Origin: Reticulascus tulasneorum
Taxonomy: Eukaryota > Ascomycota > Sordariomycetes > Glomerellales > Reticulascaceae
Length of the DNA: 42,739 nt
Assembly: GCA_001557505.1 (NCBI GenBank)
Contig: LSAX01000016.1
Span: 1-42,739, forward strand
Reading direction: 5' to 3'
Shown: in pieces, positions 34,407 through 42,739 of the stretch
How the letters are laid out: each line of letters opens with the position of its first letter
How positions within the stretch are numbered: position 1 is the stretch's first letter
Notes under the pieces: model-generated
What the model saw: the letters and a program-made list of their open reading frames with translations, nothing else
Databases searched by the model: none
Told to the model about the DNA's origin: nothing
Program-made: the position numbers and the translations under genes

Positions 34407-36089
34407 TTAATAATTAAATAAAATTTGTACCAATATGGTACCCATACTTAATCATTCTTTATTTATAAATATAAATAGTAATATTATTAAAGTAATAACA
34501 GAAATTGTAAAAGCCATAGGGCTAGATATTATTATGTTATTATGTTTAATTTTTACCTTATTAACATCTAGATATGTTTTATTTTTTAATTCTATATGGA
34601 CATTCGCATACATATTTAACTTTTCTAATAAAGGATTGATTTTGTACTCAGGTGAATAAAAAAAAATTTCTCTTATTATAGTTAAATAATATACTCCACC
34701 TATAACACTAGTAAGAATAGCAACTAAAGATATAAATATATATCCTTTATCTAAAGCTGCACTTAATACCATTTGTTTTCCAAAAAATCCTACAAGAGGG
34801 GGTATACCCATAAAAGAAAAAATTGTTATGGCTAAACTTAAAGCTAATAAAGGATTTATATAAAAATATCCTTTTAATTGATTAACTAATTGTACAGGAG
34901 AATTATCTTTATCCATAAGCTCTTCATGTTCTTTATTATTACTTACATAATTGTAAAAAGAAAATCCTATTGCTATTAATATAATAAAAGCATTTAAATT
35001 ACTTATAGAGTATTGTGTAATATAAAATATAAAAGCTTGAGTAGATTCTATACTTGATATACCTAAAGCTAATAGCATATAACCAACATGGGAAATAGTA
35101 CTATAAGCAAATAATCTTTTTATTCTAAATTGTGTTAAACCTACTATTGTACCTACAATTAATGATAATAAAGAACTTATTATTAAACTAAAGGTTCAAT
35201 TTAAATCTGAGAAGTTATTACTTGTATAATAAACTAATTCTAATAAAAATATTAAAATTGAAATTTTAGCAATTATAGCTACAAATGTTGTTACAATAGT
35301 TGGTATAGCATCATAAACATCAGGAGATCAAAAATGAAATGGAGCTGCACTAATCTTAAATAAAAATCCTATACTAAATATTAATAAAGAAAAATTAATA
35401 TAATAAGGTTTATATCAGTAAGTCATATCATTAAAATCACTTATACTATTAATTACATATAAACCATCTAAATTAGTAGTACCTGAATTAGTATATAATA
35501 AACTAGTACCTAGTAAAATAAAACATGAACTTAGGCCTCCTAACAAAAAATAAATTAAACCCCCAGTTGTAGATAATTCAGAATTTCTATATATAGTACT
35601 TAGTATATATAAACCATAACTTTGTAATTCTATTGAAAGAAAAATAGAAACTAAATCATTACTTGATATTAAAAAAACTGCACCTAAAAGAATAAATAAT
35701 AGAATTAAAGGATATTCGATAATTTTTAAATGTTCACCTGCCTTATTTATATTATTTATTTTAGAATTTAAAACAAATTGTTTAAATAAGAGATTTTTTA
35801 AAGAAGCAAATTTTGATACTCAGATTTTTCTAGGATAAAAACTTGTTAATTGTATAATTAATATACTTATTAAGAAAATAAATATATGAAAGATTTGTGT
35901 AATATTAGTTACATGAAGTAAACCCCCGTGTAACCCTATACCTTTACTTATAATAGATAAACTCATTGTATCTTGTAAAATACAATATACTAAAGCTAAT
36001 AAAGCTACTCTATTAAAAAGTATAGCTATATCTCGTCTTAAAGTGACGGCATTAGAAAGTAATAAAAATAGAATTAAAATCATAATCAT
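34407..36089 (-). CDS. nad2: NADH dehydrogenase subunit 2
   Basis: Antiporter-like membrane subunit of complex I. ATG at 36087-36089 to TAA at 34407-34409 gives 560 aa with UGA as Trp (for example at 35820 and 34452). Conserved parts are [43 protein letters not shown] and [15 protein letters not shown]. It ends directly against the nad3 ATG. The last residues after INKEW are a short extension beyond the UGA. Confidence 0.96.
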
Positions 36090-36133
36090 TTATATATATA
36101 TATAACTTACTAAATATTAGAAAAATATTTGTT

Positions 36134-36206
36134 AACCAGGAGGGAAAATCGAATTCCCATTTCTAACTCATGAAATTAGAGTTTTAACCTATTAAACTAT
36201 CCGGGT
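36134..36206 (-). tRNA. trnM: tRNA-Met(CAU)
   Basis: Acceptor ACCCGGA/TCCTGGT with one mismatch, D-stem GTTT/AAAC, anticodon stem CTAAT/GTTAG around TTCATGA, and T-arm GGGAA/TTCCC. It is the last of the 11-tRNA block after rnl. Confidence 0.88.
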
Positions 36207-36209
36207 GAA

Positions 36210-36284
36210 GGGTGGACACCCTGGATCGAACAGGGAACATACTGTACCACAAACAGTCGATCTACCAATTGAACTATATCTACC
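36210..36284 (-). tRNA. trnH: tRNA-His(GUG)
   Basis: Acceptor GGTAGAT/GTCCACC with one mismatch, anticodon stem ACTGT/ACAGT around TTGTGGT (GTG), and T-loop TTCGATC. It has a longer variable region than the neighbouring tRNAs. Confidence 0.9.
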
Positions 36285-36332
36285 ATTATTCCTTAAAAAT
36301 ATAAATTAAAAAAAAAAGATTTTTTTTAATTT

Positions 36333-36401
36333 ATGTTGAAGTGATTCGAACACTTAATAGTAAATATCAAAAATTTATGACTTACCCATTAGTCTACAAC
36401 A
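36333..36401 (-). tRNA. trnQ: tRNA-Gln(UUG)
   Basis: Acceptor TGTTGTA/TTCAACA with one mismatch, a perfect anticodon stem TAAAT/ATTTA around TTTTGAT (TTG), and T-arm AAGTG/CACTT. Confidence 0.9.
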
Positions 36402-36476
36402 TACAGTAGATTATATATGCTAGCTATAAGTAATCATTTTAATTTTTATTTAAGATAAATATAAATTTTAATAATT

Positions 36477-36558
36477 TATAGGTGACAAGCATCGAACTTG
36501 CATAGTTTAAACTATTCCATCCTAAGTGGAACCTGTATACCAATTCCAGCACACCCAT
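36477..36558 (-). tRNA. trnL: tRNA-Leu(UAG)
   Basis: Class II tRNA. Acceptor ATGGGTG/CACCTAT, anticodon stem TTCCA/TGGAA around CTTAGGA (TAG), a variable arm, and T-loop TTCGATG. Confidence 0.92.
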
Positions 36559-36624
36559 TTTAATATATTATATAACGAGATTTTATCACAAAAAAAATCT
36601 ATAAGTTAAATAATATATTTTCTT

Positions 36625-36695
36625 TGGAGATATCAGGTATCGAACCTGAATTAATTACTTGCAAAGCAACAGTTTTACCATTAAACCATATCCCC
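36625..36695 (-). tRNA. trnA: tRNA-Ala(UGC)
   Basis: Acceptor GGGGATA/TATCTCC, an anticodon loop TTTGCAA (TGC) closed by GTTGC/GTAAT, and T-arm CAGG/CCTG with TTCGATA. Confidence 0.92.
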
Positions 36696-36751
36696 TTGTT
36701 ATGCAAAACTTTGATTTAACTAAGAGTAAATATAATTAATATTTAAAAAAT

Positions 36752-36824
36752 TGCTCGTGATAAGACTTGAACTTATAACCAAAATAGCTTCAATATTTTG
36801 CTCTACCAATTGAGCTTCACGAAC
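36752..36824 (-). tRNA. trnF: tRNA-Phe(GAA)
   Basis: Acceptor GTTCGTG/CACGAGC, a perfect anticodon stem AAATA/TATTT around TTGAAGC (GAA), and T-loop TTCAAGT. Confidence 0.92.
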
Positions 36825-36946
36825 TTATAAACTAGATAAAAAGATTTAATGTAAAAAATAATAATTTTTTTAATTAGTAATAAATTTTTTTTTATAATTC
36901 TAGCATAAAAATAGAATTAAACTAATTTTTTTAATTAATAAATTAA

Positions 36947-37029
36947 TATCCAAAAAACGACTCGAACGTTTACGAAATTTCATCAGTATTGTTTAAGAAT
37001 ACACTGTCTACCTATTCCAGCATTCGGAT
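36947..37029 (-). tRNA. trnL: tRNA-Leu(UAA)
   Basis: Class II tRNA. Acceptor ATCCGAA/TTTGGAT, a perfect anticodon stem GTATT/AATAC around CTTAAAC (TAA), and T-arm AAACG/CGTTT. Confidence 0.92.
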
Positions 37030-37215
37030 TTATTTTTAATTAAAAAACATTAAAGGATAAACTAGATTTATAAGATTAAAGTACTTTATTATAAATATAA
37101 TTATAAGATATTACAAATTAGGTGCTAACTGGTATTAATAAAAATATATTGGTAATAATGTATAGTCTCAAGGTAAATATAATTAAAAAATACTCAAATC
37201 TGTTCTTTTAAACCA

Positions 37216-37288
37216 TAAGGCTAAAGTGACTTGAACACTTATAATTACTATCATGAGTAGTATACTTTACCTATTAAGTTATAGCCTC
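37216..37288 (-). tRNA. trnM: tRNA-Met(CAU)
   Basis: Acceptor GAGGCTA/TAGCCTT, D-stem ACTT/AAGT, a perfect anticodon stem TACTA/TAGTA around CTCATGA, and T-arm AAGTG/CACTT. It is one of three CAU tRNAs; which is the initiator cannot be told here. Confidence 0.9.
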
Positions 37289-37295
37289 TTAAATA

Positions 37296-37366
37296 ATGCG
37301 GATAAAGGAATTGCACCAATATTTTTTGGTCATGAGCCAAATATGTTACTATTACATTAACCCGCA
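37296..37366 (-). tRNA. trnM: tRNA-Met(CAU), weak T-arm
   Basis: Acceptor TGCGGGT/ATCCGCA and a perfect anticodon stem TTTGG/CCAAA around CTCATGA. The T-arm is poor (only GG/CC paired, loop TGCAATT). The T-run length differs between the two readings. It could be the initiator, or a CAU tRNA whose C34 is modified to read AUA (Ile). Confidence 0.82.
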
Positions 37367-37369
37367 TAT

Positions 37370-37442
37370 TAGACTAGGCGGGGTTCGAACCCGCGTATAT
37401 AACATTGAAAGAGTTATGTCTTTACCACTTGACTACTAATCC
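37370..37442 (-). tRNA. trnE: tRNA-Glu(UUC)
   Basis: Acceptor GGATTAG/CTAGTCT with two G-U pairs, anticodon stem TAACT/TGTTA around CTTTCAA (TTC), and a strong T-arm GCGGG/CCCGC with TTCGAAC. Confidence 0.92.
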
Positions 37443-37448
37443 TTAAAA

Positions 37449-37519
37449 AGCCTAGTGAAAGGATCGCACTTTCGTATATTGATTACAAAACAATCACATT
37501 ACTACTATGTTAACCAGAC
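37449..37519 (-). tRNA. trnT: tRNA-Thr(UGU)
   Basis: Acceptor GTCTGGT/ACTAGGC (with G-U pairs), D-stem ACAT/ATGT, an anticodon loop TTTGTAA (TGT) closed by ATTG/CAAT plus a U-U, and T-arm GAAAG/CTTTC. It is the first tRNA after rnl. Confidence 0.88.
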
Positions 37520-38139
37520 GTAAGATATATTAATAAATAGTTATTAAAATTAAATAAAATAATTAAATAAAATATATAATTAAATTATTTAACTGTAAAT
37601 TAGTACTTTGTATCTATATATCTCTAGATTTTTACAAACAAAGCCTATAATTGTAATATTATGATATCATTATATTACAAACGTAATAATATATTACGTA
37701 TGTTAGAAATATCTTAAGGTAAGTTTCGTACCTATATGCTTTCAGTACTTCTCTTTAACTAACTTAGCTTTCCTGCCGTGCTTATATCATATATTTACTT
37801 AAGTGAAGATAACATCCCTTACAAAAAATTTTTTCATAATAAATTAATATTGGGCATATAAACAACAGGTAAACCATAGGTTAATAATAATCTTAACATT
37901 TTTAGGTGTTAAGCTTCCCGTTCCTTTCGTACAAGGGTTAATCCTTATTCTATTCAAATTCCCTCTAGAAGATAGAAACCATACTGTCTCACGACGTATT
38001 TAACCCAGCTCATGTAACTTTTTAATCGACGAACAGTCGTACCCTACATAGTTTCTGCATCCATGAGGATAAGTTAAGCCGACATCGAGGTGCCAAACCG
38101 CGCACTCATTTTGTACACTCTTGCGCAAATTAGCCTGTT

Positions 38140-40016
38140 CTACATGTTATCATAATAAAATTTTATTTCCATTTTTCACAAAATGGTTCAGACTATGTCT
38201 TCATTTTTATTTTTATGTATACTTAAACTGTAATTTATATATAATTATTTACCACTTACTCACCCTTTAACTGCAAAAGATCCAACACGACGTTTTGATT
38301 GTGATAATGAATAAGAAAGATTAGGTTTAAAAAACCCTCTATAAGTTACTGTAGATAAACTTTTAAAAGAAGAATCTATATCTTTTAATCCACCTTTTCA
38401 ATTTAATTTAAAAACAGCTCTATCCGCTCTATAACGTCTAGTTAATCTACCTTTAACTTCTAATCTTATACCCGCCATATTTTTATATTTAATAGAATTA
38501 AATATAATTTTAGATAAGTTTTTATGAAGAACTTCTTCCGGTGTAATATATTTTTTTGTTATTTTTGTAATAGTAGAAAAATCAGAAGGACATAACTCTT
38601 TTAATGCCATTATAGCTTCTGGAGATCTGTACTTAAATTGTTCAGGTATTACATCAATAATTTCTTTAGATATTATTTCAACAGTTTTTTTTATTTCTTT
38701 AGGATTATATAACTCTTCTTTTAATAATTGATCTAAGTTAGTTAGACCTTTTTTTTTTAAATTGATACTATCCATAATAGTGATTAAGCTCAAATTTGGA
38801 TATTTATTTTCTAATAAAGAAAAATCTTTTTTTTTATTAGTTTTACCTCTTTCCATAATCAAATTTACTTTAGGTAAACGTGCTCTATTCAAAAGACCAT
38901 TTATTCCTTGAAGTACTTTTGTTTTTTGTCTTTTCAATTTTAAAGATAATGTTTGAGTAAATATATCAGGGTTAAATGTAACAGATTTTAAATTTATTAT
39001 ATTAAATTCAAGTTCCTGATTAAAAGTTTTTAATAAAATTTTATTTAATTTATTTAAATAAGTTTCTTCAAATTTAAATTTATTTAAAAAGTAATTTAAT
39101 TGATATACTCTTAAAACTTTCAGCTCTTCAGAATATAAATACTTTATTGTTCTACTTAAATATAATCTTAAATATAAATTTGACCATTTTAAGGACTTGC
39201 TTAAAAAGTTATATTTATATAAAAAAAGTTTTTTCTTATCTTCTAAACTTTTATAAAAATTAAAATTCTTTTCTTTTAAAGATAAATCAAAATTATTAGA
39301 GTTTAATTTAACAATTTTTTCTATTCTTGTATATAATGAAGAATATCAAGAATTTAATACTTCACTTCTTAAATATACAGAATAGTGATTATATTTTTTT
39401 TGTAAAAGTTTTTTTCCTATATTCATAGTATATAAAGTAATTTTAATTTTAGAATTAGTATGTTTTGTTTCTATTTTACTTACATAAATTCTTCTTAAAT
39501 AAAAACGTCTTTTTTTATATGCTCCGTTTTTAGAATCAATAAATCTATCATTTTTAAAATATAAATTAAAATAATTTTGAATTATTTTATTTGTATTAAT
39601 AGTATCCATGTGTACATTTTTAACTCTATTTTTATAAAATGAATAGATAGTATTTTTTCATTCTTTAGATACTGGAGGTAAATATCTAATTTTTCCTACA
39701 TCACTTGTTCTAGTATTAAAAGGCATTAACTTATACTTATTATTAAGGTTAGAATCAAAAATATGAAGATTTGTATTTTTCTTTTGCATAGTTATCTAAG
39801 ATTTGATTTAATTTTATTTTTTTTCGTAAGTATACATAATAAAAATGTTGGGTGTTAAAAAGGATTATTGTTAGCATAACTCACCTTATAGTCGTTGAAC
39901 GATTTTATCTCATATTTTTATGCTAAGATAAATTTCGCTTCAAATTTACTTATATAAGTAATTCTTGAAATTAACCCAATATGTTATCAATAATTAAAAA
40001 TTATTGAAGGACAAAC
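38140..40016 (-). other. Intron in rnl at the conserved 2449 site (group I type inferred)
   Basis: The rRNA reads GGGAT up to 40017 and resumes with AACAGGCTAA at 38139. This is the E. coli position 2449 site at which Pezizomycotina carry an rps3-bearing group I intron. The intron is 1,877 bases, and rps3 fills 1,545 of them. The flanks hold AU-rich stems consistent with a group I core. I identified the class from the site and the content, not by folding it. It is the only intron I find in the genome. Confidence 0.88.
38245..39789 (-). CDS. rps3: Ribosomal protein S3 (intron-encoded)
   Basis: Small-subunit ribosomal protein uS3. ATG at 39787-39789 to TAA at 38245-38247 gives 514 aa with UGA as Trp at two sites that split a standard reading (39346 and 38398). 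The protein is Lys/Asn/Leu-rich as in other fungal mitochondrial Rps3. The conserved C-terminal region contains GIRLEVKGRLTRRYRADRAVF, a RGFFKP segment and a final GSFAVKGWVSGK. No homing endonuclease motif is fused to it. Its position inside the rnl intron is the standard one in Pezizomycotina. Confidence 0.95.
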
Positions 40017-42668
40017 ATCCCTAGCGTAGCTTTTCCAATAATCCAAGATCTTTCCTTTTTGCATCTTGTGATCCTATGCCCTGCTTACGCAACTGTAAGA
40101 TTTGTTGTTAATCAAACAGTAAGGCAAGATTTAGCCGTTGAGCTTTTTAAGTATTATACATAATTATTACGATGTAATAAATATAAAAATATTAGAAAAA
40201 AAATTCATAATATTTTCTCTCTACTTCTAATTTCTTTTTAGATAAAATCTTACCTAACTTCGATACATAACCCACGCGATAATAAAAAAATTACGGTGGG
40301 TATGCACAATTGTATAAGATAAAATAAAGTAAAACTACATAAAATCACAAACATCTATATAATTCAATCCTTACAACATGTAATTAAACATAATTATAAT
40401 TCAATCCTCATAACATCTAATTTTTAGACACACCCATTTACTCTTTATGGGGTCTGTGCCCCACATAAACTGTCTCCTAACAATAGTTCCTTCCCTAAGG
40501 CTACTTATATTAAATAAGTTAAACTAGGTTAACTCTTACTTCAAAAGAAATAAGGATAAATTCTGAAATATGGTAAAATAATAAAGGATTTTCATTTTTA
40601 TTTTATCAATATACCTTATAATCTAAAATCTTTTTAGCCATACTTTATAATTAGTAACAGTAAAGCTGCATAGGGTCTTCTCGTCTAACTAGAGGTAAAC
40701 TGTATCTGCACAGCTATTCCAATTTCACTGAGTCAATCATAGAGACAGCTGTTGTATCGTTACATCATTCATGCAAGACCGCATTTAACGGCCAAGGCAT
40801 TTCGCTACCTTAGGACCCTCACGTTAAGGCCGCCATTAACCGGGGGTTCCGTCAAAACCAAATTTTTTTACCCAATTTGATTTCTCTGTTAACCAGCCGG
40901 GATCGGGCAGACATCACACTCAATACTTAGATTTTTCATCTTTTAGCGAAGTGCTGTGTTTTAATTAAACAGTCGTACAACATTATTTTATGCTTCTTCC
41001 TTTTTACTTGATATTAATCAAGATTAATGAGCTCTCCTTATCCCGAAGTTACGGTAGTCAATTTGCCGAGTTCCTTTATGATTGTTATCTCATTTACGCC
41101 TTCGTATTCTCTACTAACTTACTTGTTTCAGTTTCTAGGTACGGTTATTTTCTCATATTTTTTTACTCCACTCATCTATTGAGTTTATTGTGTTTCATAT
41201 AATATTATTTACTTTTTTTCCAGCACATTCTTCACTTAGAAATGTTGTCAATTAGTAAAAAAAGATTTACTCATCGTTCAAACCTTTAGATTTTAAACTT
41301 AGAGGCCGTTACTTAATTAGAGCCATAAGCTTTAGGCGGAGGATTTTTATTTCCTTCTTATTCGTTACTCATGTCACCATTCTCACTTGAATTCTTTGTT
41401 ATATATTTCTTTAAAAAAGAAATATCTTAATTTAATTCAATGTTCTGCTACCCCATAAAATTACGATAATATATTTATATATAGTAAAATATGGACAAGG
41501 TGTCGGTATATAGTTTAGATCCGTTAAATTTTTGATGCTTTTAAACCTTAACAAGCGCTCTGCTACGAGATCTTCAAATTATGACTGCTTCTAAGCCCAT
41601 CTCCTTGTCGACTTTAATAAAAACCTTCTTAATTTCACTTAACTAATAATTTTGGAACCTTAACTCTTGTTCTGGGCTGTTTCCCTTTTGACATACAACC
41701 TTATCATTCTATGTCCGATAATCCAAGATCCATCTTTGCCATTCCGAGTCTACATACTCACCGATAAAATCATCACGATCCCCCGATATGCACAAAATAA
41801 AAATATAGTTTTATAATTACTTAAAAAATAACTTTAAAATTTTTATATCTTGCCTGAGATTAAATTCTGTACCTGCTAAGATGTTACTCAGATTGCCTAC
41901 TGTTATAGGTTTCGCAGAAAACCAGCTATCCTAGTCAGTGTTGTCTTTCACTTACCTACCACGATTCTTCGGATATCTTTGCTACGATATACCGTTCGGA
42001 CTTTTATAATCCTGATCATGGTAAAATCACCAGGCTTCGGGTCTAACTTTAGACACTTTTCATTATTTTAATGATTGGTTTATCTACGCTTATACTCGCA
42101 TCTAATGTTAACTAGGTGACCCATTATGCAAAAGGTACGTTCTTACTTACTAATTTAGCTTGAACTGCTTATAAAATTACTATTTCAAATCAAATTCCCT
42201 CACGGTACTCTGTTCACTATTGCTTATGTATTATATTTAGCCTTTGAGGAAGGTTCCCCATTAAATTCAAACAGTTTTTTTGACCATTTTACTTATTAAA
42301 TTATAGGCTGTTCTATTTTCACTCACGCTAATAATAGAATCTCTTTTGATTTCTTTTCCTAAAGTTACTAAGATATTTCAATTCACTTCGTTAATTATTT
42401 GATTTCTCTTAGAGTATATATTTATGATTAAATTAAAATAAATAAATTTAATTACTCTTTAATACATAGCTTAGATATCCTTAATAATTTCTTTATATAC
42501 TTATATATAAATATATATATATATATATTCTATATCCGTTACATTTCTATTAAATCTAGGTATTATATATTCCTTTAAAAACATAAGATTTTTTTTCTTT
42601 TTATTATTTAAATTTTATATAAATTTCCTATTTATAGTCTCAGGTTACATAAATTTACATTCATATTA

Positions 42669-42739
42669 CTTTATTTCAGATTATTCAGATTTGAACTGAA
42701 CTATTCTCCTACCAAAAGGAGTTCCTAACCATCCCGGAC
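42669..42739 (-). tRNA. trnP: tRNA-Pro, truncated by the window end (redundant)
   Basis: Second reading of 9837-9908, lacking the 5' acceptor strand. One C is missing in the anticodon loop (ACCAAAA instead of ACCCAAAA), an end-of-contig error. Use the first copy for this gene. Confidence 0.85.

Larger units (their letters stand above)
37620..42620 (-). rRNA. rnl: Large subunit rRNA (rnl), split by one intron
   Basis: Mitochondrial LSU rRNA. Exon 1 runs from the 5' end (about 42620) to 40017, exon 2 from 38139 to about 37620. The complement of exon 2 has AACAGGCTAATTTGCGCAAG, GGTTTGGCACCTCGATGTCG and the sarcin/ricin-type and 3' domains. Exon 1 ends GCTACGCTAGGGAT, which fits the conserved peptidyl-transferase region. 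Both outer ends are estimates. The intron and rps3 are listed separately. Confidence 0.92.

Noticed and set aside
34435..34659. Plus-strand ORF of 74 codons opposite the nad2 3' end (also at 1608)
   Set aside because: It is the antisense of nad2 with no independent evidence.

Overview
The window is a fungal mitochondrial genome, almost certainly from a filamentous ascomycete (Pezizomycotina). The evidence is: very AT-rich DNA; UGA read as tryptophan throughout (genetic code 4) together with a tRNA-Trp(UCA); rps3 inside an intron of the large rRNA gene; abutting nad2-nad3 and overlapping nad4L-nad5; and an 11-tRNA block (T E M M L F A L Q H M) directly after rnl. The gene order nad4L-nad5-cob-cox1-nad1-nad4-atp8-atp6-rns-cox3-nad6-rnl(rps3)-nad2-nad3-atp9-cox2 resembles that of Leotiomycetes and related classes. 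This placement is inference from gene order, not from a search.

The first 9,900 bases repeat the last 9,930 (32810-42739). This is the overlap left when a circular molecule is assembled as a linear contig. Bases 9901-42739 (about 32,839 bp) make one complete circle. The first copy is a poorer reading with many single-base homopolymer losses, which break cox2, atp9, nad3, nad2 and rps3 there. The second copy has intact frames and should be treated as the true gene set. The last roughly 140 bases of the second copy are poorer than the first.

Every recognised gene is on the minus strand except one tRNA-Gly-like copy on the plus strand. From high to low coordinates: rnl (with its intron and rps3), the 11 tRNAs, nad2, nad3, atp9, the plus-strand Gly-like copy, cox2, an unknown membrane ORF, tRNA-Arg(ACG), nad4L, nad5, cob, tRNA-Cys, orf224, cox1, tRNA-Arg(UCU), nad1, nad4, atp8, atp6, rns, tRNA-Tyr, cox3, orf530, tRNA-Lys/Asp/Ser(GCU), nad6, a second large unknown ORF, tRNA-Gly/Val/Trp/Asn/Ile, orf466, tRNA-Ser(UGA), tRNA-Pro and back to rnl. 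All 14 standard respiratory and ATP-synthase genes, rps3, both rRNAs and 25 tRNAs are present. The only intron I can identify is the one in rnl; cob and cox1 have none.

The most unusual content is a set of unknown genes. Three long paralogues (orf466, an ORF of up to 489 codons, and orf530), spread across the cox3-rnl segment, share a membrane-anchored N-terminal half and a soluble C-terminal half that I cannot match to any family. Two further membrane ORFs (291 and 224 aa), a decayed possible GIY-YIG endonuclease fragment, degraded or rearranged tRNA copies and several palindromes show where the otherwise compact genome is being remodelled.
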